A stretch of DNA of 64,000 bases, taken from Ramlibacter aurantiacus (lineage in GTDB: Bacteria > Pseudomonadota > Gammaproteobacteria > Burkholderiales > Burkholderiaceae_C). Shown here in pieces: positions 1 to 8,910 of this stretch. The notes below the pieces were generated by a model. That model saw only the letters and a program-made list of their open reading frames with translations. It searched no databases and was not told the origin of the DNA. The DNA is taken from the NCBI RefSeq assembly GCF_016722895.1, contig NZ_JAEQNA010000004.1, forward strand, positions 186,001 to 250,000, read 5' to 3'. The position numbers and the translations under genes are program-made. Numbering within the stretch: the stretch's first letter is position 1; the number at the start of each line of letters is the position of its first letter.

Positions 1-244
1 CCTTCGCCTGCAGCTCCTGGCGGATGCGCAGGGCGCCGAGGCGACCTGCGCGGCGATGCAGCACCGACTCCAGCACCCGCTGCTCGTCGATGAAGCCCTT
101 GGCCTGGAGTTCGTCCAGCGCGCGCTGCAACTGACCAGGCTCCTGCTCGTGCCTGGCGAGCTTGCGTTCGAGTTCGGCGCGGGAGTGTTCGCGCATCGAC
201 AGCAGGCGCAGGGCCCGTCCCTTGAGCGAGGGCTCCTGCGGCAC
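1..244 (-). CDS. recX: Recombination regulatory protein RecX (3' part beyond left edge)
   Basis: The reading frame downstream of recA starts at a GTG (242-244) only five bases after the recA stop and runs off the left edge, so about 81 N-terminal residues are seen. The protein begins VPQEPSLKGRALRLLSMREH and continues with SRAELERKLA and GFIDEQRVLESVLHRRAGRLGALRIRQEL, the three-helix repeats typical of RecX. RecX binds RecA filaments and limits their extension. Its place directly after recA on the same strand supports co-transcription. The GTG start is inferred from the tight spacing; no better ATG lies upstream. Confidence 0.9.
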   Translation of the reverse strand, partial: MPQEPSLKGRALRLLSMREHSRAELERKLARHEQEPGQLQRALDELQAKGFIDEQRVLESVLHRRAGRLGALRIRQELQAK

Positions 245-249
245 GGGGA

Positions 250-1311
<1,062 letters not shown>

Positions 1312-1408
1312 GGTTTTCTCCTTGTGGATCAGTGACTTGCGTGTGTTCATCCAGTGGTTTCCGGGGGTGGCGCCTGGATGCCTGACCAGTACTGTAAGCG
1401 CAGCTTGC

Positions 1409-1424
1409 CTGTAATCCATTCCAG
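1409..1424. promoter_or_regulatory. Probable LexA (SOS) box upstream of recA
   Basis: The 16 bases CTGTAATCCATTCCAG match the proteobacterial SOS box pattern CTGT-N8-ACAG at seven of the eight fixed positions. The site lies between recA and the divergent MarR gene, where LexA repression of recA is expected. The assignment is by pattern; the exact recA promoter was not identified. Confidence 0.6.
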
Positions 1425-1456
1425 TTTTTGGTCAGTTTGCCTTACGATTTGCCGCG

Positions 1457-1936
1457 ATGGAAACACCCTTCGAGTCCGGCTGGCGAGCGTCACACCTGGG
1501 CCGCCTGCTCGGCCTTGCGTCGCGCCGCTTCGACGAGCGCGTGCTGCACCTGATGGCTCACGATCTGGACGTGCCGCTGGCGCTGTCCAACCTGGCTGCG
1601 CGTGGACAGGTGACGGCGGCGCACATCCATATCACGCGCCACCTGGCCTTGTCGGGCTCCCGCCTGACCGATCTGGCACAGAGCGCGGGCATGAGCAAGC
1701 AGGCGATGGGCGACCTGGTCACCCAGTGCGAAGCCTGGGGCCTGGTGGTGCGGGTGCCGGACCCGACAGATGCCCGCGCCAAGCTGGTGCGCTTCACGGC
1801 CGCTGGCGAGGCTTGGCTGCAGGCGTTCCGGCTGGCGGTCGCGCAGGTGGAAGCCGAGTTCAGGGCCGAGGTGGGCGACGCGGTGGCCACCGTCATCACC
1901 ATCGGCCTGGAAGCCTGGGCTGCTCCCGCGGCCTGA
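1457..1936 (+). CDS. MarR-family winged-helix transcriptional regulator
   Basis: The 159-residue protein has the layout of a MarR regulator: an N-terminal dimerisation helix, a winged helix with SRLTDLAQSAGMSKQAMGDL as helix-turn-helix (roughly residues 70-90), and a wing with VRVPDPTDARAKLVRFT, close to the family's DxRDxR signature. MarR proteins are dimeric repressors that usually respond to phenolic or oxidative ligands. It is divergent from recA and convergent with the GST gene, so its target is not evident from position. The ligand is unknown. Confidence 0.88.
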   Translation: METPFESGWRASHLGRLLGLASRRFDERVLHLMAHDLDVPLALSNLAARGQVTAAHIHITRHLALSGSRLTDLAQSAGMSKQAMGDLVTQCEAWGLVVRVPDPTDARAKLVRFTAAGEAWLQAFRLAVAQVEAEFRAEVGDAVATVITIGLEAWAAPAA

Positions 1937-1975
1937 GGCTCGCCTGGCGAGCGACGATGAAAGGACGCAGGTCGC

Positions 1976-2635
1976 TCAGCCGGGCCTGTAGAGATTGAGC
2001 TGCAGCCGCTCGCGCTCGATCGCCCGCGCGGCGGCGGGATGGACGGCCAGCTTGTTGGCCTGGGTCCACAGCGTGGGGAAGCCGGTCGGATCGATACCGC
2101 CCAGCCCGCCCCAGCGCAGCACCGTCAGGGCGTACGCGTCGAGCGGGCCCACCCGCGCGCCACCCAGCCACGGCTCCCCCTGGCCGATCACCCGGGTCGC
2201 GAAATCCTCCAGGTCCTGCAGCAATCCGCGGTACACGTTGACATTGAAGGCTTTCACCTGTCGCTGCGCCTCGGGCTCATCCACGAACTTGTACGGCATG
2301 AAGACGTGGGTGAAGGTGGTGTGGACCGTGTTGTTCAACCACGCCAGGCGCTCCATGACCCGGGCCCGAGGCAGCGGCTCGGTGGGCAGGAAAGCGTGCT
2401 GCGGGAACCGGTCGTTCAGGTAGCCCACGATGGCCAGGATCTGGGTGATCGTTTCGCCGCCGTCCACCAGCACCGGCACCTGGCCCCGCGGGTTGACGGC
2501 GCGGTAGGCCGGCTCGTTCTGTTCGCCCTTGTGCAGCTTGACCATGACCGGCTCGAAGGGCTCGCCGATCAACTCGAGCAGGACGTGGGGCACGAATGAG
2601 CAGGCCCCGGGTGCGTAGTACAGCTTCATGCTCAC
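1976..2635 (-). CDS. Glutathione S-transferase family protein
   Basis: A 219-residue cytosolic GST-type protein. The N-terminal thioredoxin-like part begins MKLYYAPGACSFVPHVLLEL and contains NPRGQVPVLVDGG with the cis-Pro; the C-terminal part is helical. The Ser/Cys-type active-site region (PGACS) resembles beta-class bacterial GSTs. The likely start is the GTG at 2633-2635, seven bases after an AAGGAG and overlapping the upstream stop as GTGA; an ATG two codons later is also possible. The substrate cannot be inferred. Confidence 0.88.
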   Translation of the reverse strand: MSMKLYYAPGACSFVPHVLLELIGEPFEPVMVKLHKGEQNEPAYRAVNPRGQVPVLVDGGETITQILAIVGYLNDRFPQHAFLPTEPLPRARVMERLAWLNNTVHTTFTHVFMPYKFVDEPEAQRQVKAFNVNVYRGLLQDLEDFATRVIGQGEPWLGGARVGPLDAYALTVLRWGGLGGIDPTGFPTLWTQANKLAVHPAAARAIERERLQLNLYRPG

Positions 2636-2853
2636 TGGCTTTCTCCTTGGACGCGGGCCGGCGGACGTGGCACGGCGGCAGCCGATTCGGCGCGGGGCTG
2701 GACGCGCAGCAGCTCGGGGCGCACCTGCTGTTCCAGCCGGTAGGGTTCGGACACCTCTGCCGGGCCGAGGCCCCAGGGCCGCAACAGCCCCTGGGCCCAG
2801 GCGAACCAGGCCGCGTTGAGCAGCAGCAGCAGCAGGACGAAGGTACGCAACAT
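2632..2853 (-). CDS. Small membrane-anchored protein of unknown function
   Basis: A 73-residue protein with one N-terminal hydrophobic segment (MLRTFVLLLLLLNAAWFAWA, residues 1-20) and a Pro/Arg/Ala-rich remainder that would lie in the periplasm. It sits between birA (19 bp upstream) and the GST gene, whose start overlaps its stop, so the three are probably one transcript. Small single-pass proteins at this place next to birA are common in Burkholderiales, sometimes with a SPOR domain; none is visible here. Confidence 0.7.
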   Translation of the reverse strand: MLRTFVLLLLLLNAAWFAWAQGLLRPWGLGPAEVSEPYRLEQQVRPELLRVQPRAESAAAVPRPPARVQGESQ

Positions 2854-2872
2854 GGCTGGCAGGTGGGCGGCC

Positions 2873-3646
2873 TCAGGCGCTGTGATCGGGGCGCACGCTC
2901 ACCTCCGAGCTGGTGACCGTGACGAGGCCCGCCGCAGTATGCACCAGCAGGCCGCCGCGTTCGTCGACGCCGGCAGCGGTGCCGGTGCGGCCGTCGCTGA
3001 GGACCACGTGGCGGTCGCGCAGCACGTCGCGATGCAGGTAGCGCGGGCGAAAAGGCGCGAAGCCCTCCGCCTGAAACACCTGCAGCGCCTTGGCCAAGGC
3101 CGGGGCGACGCGCAGCAGCACCTCGCCAGGTCCGGCGTCTGGCCAGACCTCGCGCAGGCCCGCTGGCGCGGTGGACAATCCGGCGCCGTCAGGGGCGGCC
3201 AGGTTGATCCCTACGCCGACCACGGTGTAGCGCTGGGCCGTGCCACTGCCTCCGCCCGCCGTCTCGACCAGGATGCCGGCCAGCTTGCGGTCCAGCAGCC
3301 ACAGGTCGTTGGGCCACTTGAGGCCGATGCGCTGATCCAGCGCTTCGCTCAGGGTGACACCCACCGCCAGGGACAGGCCCGCCCAGTCGCCGGGCGCCAG
3401 CGTCAAACCCAGCGAAAAGGTGAGTGCAGCACCCGGCTGGCCATGCCAGGTCCGGCCCTGGCGGCCCCTGCCGGCACTCTGGCGCTCGGCCACCAGCAGC
3501 ACCGCTTCAGACCGTCCGGCGCGAGCGCGGCGCATCAGCTCGGAATTGGTGGAGTCGATCTCCGGCAGCACCTCCACGGTGAAGCCGGGCAGGGCGGGCG
3601 CCATGTCCTCCCACAGCGCCTCGGCCGGCCAGCGCTGCGGTGGCAT
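2873..3646 (-). CDS. birA: Biotin--[acetyl-CoA-carboxylase] ligase
   Basis: The enzyme activates biotin with ATP and attaches it to the biotin carboxyl carrier protein. The 257-residue product has the ligase motifs in order: EIDSTNSELMRRA, ERQSAGRGRQGRTWHGQPGAAL (biotin/adenylate loop), KWPNDL and KLAGILVE, then a C-terminal SH3-like domain. No N-terminal helix-turn-helix is present, so it should lack the repressor function of E. coli BirA. The ATG at 3644-3646 overlaps the upstream stop by one base (TGATG), which implies coupling to the SET-domain gene. The usual partner coaX is not beside it. Confidence 0.94.
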   Translation of the reverse strand: MPPQRWPAEALWEDMAPALPGFTVEVLPEIDSTNSELMRRARAGRSEAVLLVAERQSAGRGRQGRTWHGQPGAALTFSLGLTLAPGDWAGLSLAVGVTLSEALDQRIGLKWPNDLWLLDRKLAGILVETAGGGSGTAQRYTVVGVGINLAAPDGAGLSTAPAGLREVWPDAGPGEVLLRVAPALAKALQVFQAEGFAPFRPRYLHRDVLRDRHVVLSDGRTGTAAGVDERGGLLVHTAAGLVTVTSSEVSVRPDHSA

Positions 3647-4164
3647 CAGCGACGGCGCTTGGGCGCGAGCAGCGTGCCCCGGCAGTTGTGCGAACCGCAC
3701 CAGCAGGGGTATTCGGCCTTGAGCTTGCGGGTATAGGGCTCGTCGATGATCAGCCCGTAGTCGTAGCTCAGCTCTTCACCCGCGCGAATGTCGCGCAGGG
3801 CCTTGATGAAGATGCGGCCATCCTGCTCGTCGGTTTCGCAGTTGGGGTCGCACGAATGGTTGATCCAGCGCGAGGAGTTGCCACCATGCAGGGCATCGAT
3901 GACCCGGTCGTCGTCCACGTGGAAATAGAAGGTGTGGTTCGGGTCATCAGGATCATGCGGATGGCGCCGCTGGGCTTCGTCCCAGCTGATGATCTCGCCC
4001 ACGTACTCGATCAGGGTCTCGCCTTCGGCGATATCCTGCACCGCGAACACGCCCTTGCCATGGACCCCCGACCTGCGCACCTGGATCTTGCGACCCGGGG
4101 CCGGATGCGGCCGCCTCGCCCCTGCCGTCGTGCTCGGGTTCGGACGCCCGTCTCTTGCTGCCAT
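3646..4164 (-). CDS. SET-domain protein-lysine methyltransferase
   Basis: A 172-residue protein consisting almost wholly of a SET domain, the SAM-dependent lysine methyltransferase fold best known from eukaryotic histone enzymes. Visible motifs are SGVHGKGVFA (residues 32-41), the SAM-binding RWINHSCDPNCE (99-110), the catalytic-tyrosine motif GEELSYDYG (129-137) and a post-SET-like cysteine cluster CWCGSHNCRG (154-163) that would bind zinc with C108. The N-terminus is basic and disordered. The start at 4164 is chosen over an upstream ATG at 4242 because the domain begins soon after. It is divergent from topB and coupled to birA. The substrate is unknown. Confidence 0.9.
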   Translation of the reverse strand: MAARDGRPNPSTTAGARRPHPAPGRKIQVRRSGVHGKGVFAVQDIAEGETLIEYVGEIISWDEAQRRHPHDPDDPNHTFYFHVDDDRVIDALHGGNSSRWINHSCDPNCETDEQDGRIFIKALRDIRAGEELSYDYGLIIDEPYTRKLKAEYPCWCGSHNCRGTLLAPKRRR

Positions 4165-4187
4165 CTGTGGAAACTCTGATAAGTTGA

Positions 4188-4220
4188 ATGTGTGCACATG
4201 CGCGTGCGCGTACACGCGCG
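4188..4220. repeat. 33-bp alternating purine-pyrimidine tract (Z-DNA-prone)
   Basis: From 4188 to 4220 every step alternates purine and pyrimidine without a break, mostly as CG, TG and CA steps (for example TGCGCGTGCGCGTACACGCG). Such tracts flip to left-handed Z-DNA under negative supercoiling. It lies in the intergenic region between the divergent SET-domain gene and the topoisomerase III gene, probably close to their promoters. Confidence 0.75.
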
Positions 4221-4288
4221 AGAGCAGGGATTGTAGGAACAAGCCACTGCCCGGACAGCTCTGATCCGGGACTTACCAAGACACAAGC

Positions 4289-7240
4289 ATGAGCAAGACT
4301 CTCGTCATTGCGGAGAAACCGTCGGTCGCGCAGGACATCGTGCGCGCGCTCACGCCCACGGTGGGCAAATTCGACAAGCACGATGATTACTTCGAGAACG
4401 ACCAGTACGTGGTCACCAGCGCCGTGGGCCACCTGGTGGAGATCCAGGCGCCCGAGCAGTTCGACGTCAAGCGGGGCAAGTGGAGCTTCGCGCACCTGCC
4501 GGTGATCCCGCCCTACTTCGACTTGAAGCCGGTCGACAAGACCAAGAGCCGGCTCCATGCGGTGGTCAAGCTGGCCAAGCGCAAGGACATCGGCGAACTG
4601 GTCAATGCCTGTGACGCGGGACGCGAGGGCGAACTGATCTTCCGGCTGATCGAGCAGTACGCCGGCGGCAGCAAGCCCCTGGGCAAGCCGGTGCGCCGGC
4701 TGTGGCTGCAGTCCATGACGCCGCAGGCCATCCGCGACGGCTTCGACAAGCTGCGCAGCGACCAGCAGATGCAGGGGCTGGCGCATGCCGCCCGATCGCG
4801 TTCGGAAGCCGATTGGCTGGTGGGCATCAACGGCACCCGGGCCATGACCGCCTTCAACTCGCGCGACGGCGGCTTCTTCCTCACCACCGTGGGCCGGGTG
4901 CAAACCCCCACGCTGGCGCTGGTGGTCGAGCGCGAGGAGCAGATCCGCAAGTTCATCAGCCGCGACTACTGGGAAGTGCACGCGAGCTTCGCCGCCGAGG
5001 CGGGCGAGTACCCCGGCAAGTGGTTCGACCCGAAGTGGAAGAAGAACGCCGAGGACGCCGAGCTCAAGGCCGACCGCCTCTGGTCGCGCGAAGAGGCCCA
5101 GGCCATCGCCGACGCGGTGCGTGGCAAGAAGGCCACCGCCACCGAGGAATCGAAGCCGACCACCCAGGCTTCGCCGCTGCTGTTCGACCTGACCTCCTTG
5201 CAGCGCGAGGCCAACGGCCGCTTCGGCTTCTCGGCCAAGACCACTCTGGCTTTGGCCCAGAGCCTGTACGAACGGCACAAGGCGCTGACCTATCCGCGGA
5301 CCGACTCGCGCGCGCTGCCCGAGGACTACCTGGCCACCGTGAAGGACACCATGAAGATGCTTTCCGGCAGCGGCATGGGCCACCTCGCGCCATTCGCCAA
5401 ACAGGCGTTGAGCGAAGGCTACGTGAAGCCGAGCAAACGCATCTTCGACAACAGCAAGGTCAGCGACCACTTCGCCATCATCCCGACGCTGCAGGCACCC
5501 AGCGGCCTGTCCGACGCCGAACAGAAGCTCTATGACCTGGTGGTGCGGCGCTTCCTTTCGGTGTTCTTCCCGAGCGCCGAGTACCTGGTGACCACGCGCA
5601 TCAGCCGCGTCGAAGCGCACAGCTTCCGCGCCGACGGCAAGGTGCTGGTGCGTCCCGGCTGGCTGGCCATCTGGGGCAAGGAGGCCGACGTCGAGGGGGA
5701 CGAGAACAGCCGCACGCTGGTGCCGGTGAAACCCGGCGAGCTGGTGCTGGCGCAGACGGTCGAGCCCAAGGGATTGAAGACCCGTCCGCCGGCACGCTAC
5801 AGCGAAGCCACGCTGCTGGGCGCGATGGAAACCGCCGGTCGCCACATCGAGGACGAGGAGCTGCGCGAGGCCATGCAGGAGAAGGGCCTGGGCACACCCG
5901 CCACCCGAGCGGCCATCATCGAAGGCCTGATCAACGAGAAGTACATGCTGCGCGAAGGCCGCGAGCTGATTCCCACGGCCAAGGCCTTCCAGCTGATGAC
6001 GCTGCTGCGTGGCCTGGACGTGCAGGAGCTTTCCCGGCCCGAACTGACCGGCGAGTGGGAATACAAGTTGGCGCAGATGGAACGCGGCCAGCTCAGTCGC
6101 GATGCCTTCATGCAGCAGATCGCCGAGATGACGCAGCGCATCGTCAAGAAGGCCAAGGAGTACGACCGCGACACCGTGCCCGGCGACTACGCGACGCTCA
6201 AGACACCCTGCCCCAATTGCGGCGGCATCGTGCGCGAGAACTACCGCCGCTACACGTGCACCGGCCGCTCCGGCTCGGGCGAGGACGCGTGCGGCTTCTC
6301 GTTCACCAAGATGCCGGCCGGGCGAGCCTTCGAGCTCGACGAGGTCGAGCGCTTCCTGCGCGACAAGCGCATCGGCCCGCTGGAGGGCTTTCGCTCCAAG
6401 GCGGGCTGGCCTTTCACCGCCGAGATCGCCTTGAAGTACAGCGAGGAGGAACGCAACTGGAAGCTGGAGTTCGACTTCGGCGACGAGGCCGATCCGTCCG
6501 AGACCGGCGAGCTGGTCGACTTCACCGCCCAGGAGCCGCTGGGGCCATGCCCCAAGTGCGGCGCCCGCGTGTTCGAGTTCGGCAAGAACTACGTGTGCGA
6601 GCGCAGCGTGCCCACGGCCGCCCAGGCCACGCCCAGCTGCGACTTCAAGAGCGGCCAGGTGATCCTGCAGCAGCCGGTGGAACGCGAGCAGATGCACAAG
6701 CTGCTGACCACCGGCAAGACCGACCTGCTGGACAAGTTCGTCTCCACCCGCACCCGGCGCTCGTTCAAGGCGTTCCTGGTGTGGGACGCCGAAGCCGGCA
6801 AGGTGAATTTCGAGTTCGAGCAGCGCGAGAGCAAGTTCCCGCCCCGCAAGGGTGCGGCAGCCAAGTTCGCTGCCCGCAAGGCGGCGCCGGGCAAGGCGAC
6901 CACGCCGGTGGCACGCGCGGCCAAGACGGCGGCCGGCAAGAAGACCGCGGTTGCCAAGACGGCCGCGCCGGCACGCAAGGCCGCGCCGCGCAAGACCACG
7001 GCCGCCTCCGGGCTCAAGCCCAGCCCGGAACTGGCGGCGGTGGTCGGTGCGGCGCCGGTGGCTCGCACCGAAGTGATCAAGAAGCTGTGGGACTACATCA
7101 AGGCCAACGGCCTGCAGGACGCCAAGGACAAGCGGGCGATCAACGCCGACGACAAGCTGCGCGCGGTCTTCGGCAAACCGCAAGTGACCATGTTCGAGAT
7201 TGCGGGACTGGTGGGCAAGCACCTGCAGGCCGGCGACTAG
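4289..7240 (+). CDS. topB: DNA topoisomerase III with C-terminal SWIB domain
   Basis: A type IA topoisomerase that passes single strands through a transient break and resolves precatenanes and recombination intermediates. The 983-residue protein starts with a TOPRIM domain (MSKTLVIAEKPSVAQDI; ACDAGREGELIFRLIEQY) and carries the catalytic tyrosine in LTYPRTDSRALPEDY (Tyr 335). Two zinc-finger-like segments follow (CPNCGG...CGF near 641-670; CPKCG...CDF near 754-786). Residues about 851-905 form a Lys/Ala-rich histone-H1-like linker and about 910-981 a SWIB/MDM2-type domain (KKLWDYIKANGLQDAKDKRAI). It is much longer than the roughly 650 residues of E. coli TopB because of this tail. Confidence 0.95.
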   Translation: MSKTLVIAEKPSVAQDIVRALTPTVGKFDKHDDYFENDQYVVTSAVGHLVEIQAPEQFDVKRGKWSFAHLPVIPPYFDLKPVDKTKSRLHAVVKLAKRKDIGELVNACDAGREGELIFRLIEQYAGGSKPLGKPVRRLWLQSMTPQAIRDGFDKLRSDQQMQGLAHAARSRSEADWLVGINGTRAMTAFNSRDGGFFLTTVGRVQTPTLALVVEREEQIRKFISRDYWEVHASFAAEAGEYPGKWFDPKWKKNAEDAELKADRLWSREEAQAIADAVRGKKATATEESKPTTQASPLLFDLTSLQREANGRFGFSAKTTLALAQSLYERHKALTYPRTDSRALPEDYLATVKDTMKMLSGSGMGHLAPFAKQALSEGYVKPSKRIFDNSKVSDHFAIIPTLQAPSGLSDAEQKLYDLVVRRFLSVFFPSAEYLVTTRISRVEAHSFRADGKVLVRPGWLAIWGKEADVEGDENSRTLVPVKPGELVLAQTVEPKGLKTRPPARYSEATLLGAMETAGRHIEDEELREAMQEKGLGTPATRAAIIEGLINEKYMLREGRELIPTAKAFQLMTLLRGLDVQELSRPELTGEWEYKLAQMERGQLSRDAFMQQIAEMTQRIVKKAKEYDRDTVPGDYATLKTPCPNCGGIVRENYRRYTCTGRSGSGEDACGFSFTKMPAGRAFELDEVERFLRDKRIGPLEGFRSKAGWPFTAEIALKYSEEERNWKLEFDFGDEADPSETGELVDFTAQEPLGPCPKCGARVFEFGKNYVCERSVPTAAQATPSCDFKSGQVILQQPVEREQMHKLLTTGKTDLLDKFVSTRTRRSFKAFLVWDAEAGKVNFEFEQRESKFPPRKGAAAKFAARKAAPGKATTPVARAAKTAAGKKTAVAKTAAPARKAAPRKTTAASGLKPSPELAAVVGAAPVARTEVIKKLWDYIKANGLQDAKDKRAINADDKLRAVFGKPQVTMFEIAGLVGKHLQAGD

Positions 7241-7268
7241 CAGGCGCCTGGCGGCGCACGACGGGGGG

Positions 7269-7466
7269 TCAGCCGGCCCGGTCGTCCCAGACCCGGTCGC
7301 CACCCCGATCGCGCCGGGCCTCTTCGGGGCCGGGCTCCGGCACATGCACCTCGGCGCCGTTCGTCGGGCTCACCGGGTCGGGGCGACGCTCGGGCGGCTG
7401 GTCCTGGCCTTTCGGCGCCTGCGGCGCGCGGCGCCCTGCCTGCCGCTGGCGCGGGACATCCTGCAC
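7269..7466 (-). CDS. Small charged hypothetical protein
   Basis: A 65-residue frame, rich in Arg, Pro, Gln and acidic residues, with no hydrophobic segment (for example RPDPVSPTNGAEVHVPEPGP). A GTG start at 7464-7466 is preceded by an AGGAG six bases upstream that overlaps the hemerythrin stop, which favours a real translationally coupled gene. I do not recognise it. The high GC content makes chance frames common, so it could be spurious. Confidence 0.45.
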   Translation of the reverse strand: MQDVPRQRQAGRRAPQAPKGQDQPPERRPDPVSPTNGAEVHVPEPGPEEARRDRGGDRVWDDRAG

Positions 7467-7476
7467 GGCCGGCTCC

Positions 7477-8082
7477 TCAGCGCCTGTGGGTGCGCGCGCG
7501 AACCCCGTCGCGGCCCGACAGCAGGCGATTGCCCAAGAGCACGCCGCCAGCCATCAGCCCGGCCGCCAGCGCGATCGACGTCGCCGGCATCGCCCGGACC
7601 ATGTTGGTGGCCATGTCACCGGTGCGCGGCGCCATCAACTGCACGCGCCGCGATGTCATGCGGGCACCCAGCTCGCCCAGCCGGTCGGCCAGCAGCCGCT
7701 CGGCGATCGGCAGCACCTTCGTCTCCTCGTCGGCGACGTGGTGCATGACATCGCGCATCAACTCCATGAAGGTGTCGTCGTAGCTGGCGTCGCTCGGATC
7801 CATGGCCCGCAGCTGCGTGATCAGGCGCCGCATCTCGTTGTGCTCGGGCACCGCCTTGTTCAGGAACTCGCTGTCACCGACGGAGCGCACCGCCGGATAG
7901 AAGATCTCCTCTTCCAGCTGGGCGTGGACCTCCAGGGCCAGGCAGACGGTGTTGACCAGGCCCTGCTTGACCCGCGGCGCGCTGCTCGGCAGGTATTGCT
8001 GGAACGACGCCAGCACATGGGCATGGTCGCTGCGGATCAGGTTGGTGGCGGAGGGCGACAGGCGCTCGAGCAGGGGGTTCAT
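7477..8082 (-). CDS. Hemerythrin HHE domain protein with C-terminal membrane anchor
   Basis: A 201-residue protein. Residues 1-150 form a four-helix HHE domain with regularly spaced histidines and acids (SDHAHVLASF, HAQLEEEIFYPAV, VPEHNEMRRLI, DVMHHVADEETKVLP) that bind a di-iron centre for oxygen or nitric oxide sensing or storage. A hydrophobic segment near the end (MPATSIALAAGLMAGGVLLG) would anchor it in the membrane, leaving a short basic tail. The ATG at 8082 gives a full domain. The role in this organism is unknown. Confidence 0.9.
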   Translation of the reverse strand: MNPLLERLSPSATNLIRSDHAHVLASFQQYLPSSAPRVKQGLVNTVCLALEVHAQLEEEIFYPAVRSVGDSEFLNKAVPEHNEMRRLITQLRAMDPSDASYDDTFMELMRDVMHHVADEETKVLPIAERLLADRLGELGARMTSRRVQLMAPRTGDMATNMVRAMPATSIALAAGLMAGGVLLGNRLLSGRDGVRARTHRR

Positions 8083-8192
8083 GGCAGGGGGTACTCCGGC
8101 GGTTAGCCGTCCTTTGTAGTCCCGCGCCGACCCGGCGGGCTGTAGGTCGGCCGCGCGAGATCCGCTGCGCGCCGGCCGACGCCCGGATGACC

Positions 8193-8840
8193 TCAGGCGC
8201 CGGAAGGCTCGCCGATCGCCTGCCGGACGACGGCGACGTCCAGCCCGTACATCTCGGCGAACTCTTCCGGCGATTTGCCGCTCGCGCGGTAGGCCCGCAC
8301 CAGGGCTTCGCGCCTTGCGGTCTCCGCCGCCACCTGGCCGAAGGCTTCGTCGAGCAGCCCCAGGGCCGTGGTGTCCTGCGTGCGCACCCGCTCCAGGTAG
8401 GCCTCGCGAGCCAGCCCACTGGCCTGAACGGCCTGCGCCAGCCGAGCCACGGCCCAGCCGCGCGAGGCTTCGCCCCGGCCCTGCGACTGGCGGCGGCGGA
8501 ACACCTCCAGGATCGCGTGCTGCACATGTTCCAGGGCCACGGGCTCGACCGGTTCACCATCGAGGTCGCAGCGGTCCTCCCCGTTAGCCACGCTCTCGAG
8601 GTATCGGGTGGAGCGCACGTGCTGCGCGAGCGCGGCCTTCAACTGGTCCTTCTCGAACGCGCCCGGGTGGCGAGTCATGAGGTCCTCGAAGATGCCGATC
8701 TTCAAGGGGCGGAATCGGGCGCCGAACAGGCGCGGATGGAGTTCCCACAAGCGTTGCAGCAGCGGATGCACGTCTCGCTGCGGACGCGCCGGTCGGCGCT
8801 GCGGCCGCGCCTGGCGGGGAGGGGTTTGGCTTTCCTGCAT
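8193..8840 (-). CDS. proQ: ProQ/FinO-family RNA chaperone
   Basis: A 215-residue RNA-binding protein. After a basic disordered N-terminus (PRQARPQRRPARPQRD) comes the FinO/ProQ domain: HPLLQRLWELHPRLFGARFRPLKIGIFEDLMTRHP, followed by LKAALAQHVRSTRYLESVANGEDRCDLDGEPV. Such proteins bind structured 3' ends of sRNAs and mRNAs and stabilise or pair them. A helical C-terminal part of about 90 residues replaces the Tudor-like domain of E. coli ProQ. The start at 8840 is the ATG nearest the conserved domain. It is divergent from the FKBP gene. Confidence 0.9.
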   Translation of the reverse strand: MQESQTPPRQARPQRRPARPQRDVHPLLQRLWELHPRLFGARFRPLKIGIFEDLMTRHPGAFEKDQLKAALAQHVRSTRYLESVANGEDRCDLDGEPVEPVALEHVQHAILEVFRRRQSQGRGEASRGWAVARLAQAVQASGLAREAYLERVRTQDTTALGLLDEAFGQVAAETARREALVRAYRASGKSPEEFAEMYGLDVAVVRQAIGEPSGA

Positions 8841-8910
8841 GAGGCTGCGACTGTAGCCGCGGCGGGCGGTCCCCTGCGGGCGACCCGGGCGGTGCGGGCA
8901 AAATCGCGCG

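Noticed and set aside
1391..1412. Second SOS box near recA (ACTGTAAGCGCAG)
   Set aside because: The spacing between half-sites is wrong and only one half matches; the site at 1409-1424 fits much better.
3953..7345. 1130-codon minus-strand frame opposite topB
   Set aside because: topB on the plus strand is unmistakable; the opposite frame is rich in Leu, Gly, Arg, His and Ala as expected from an antisense shadow.
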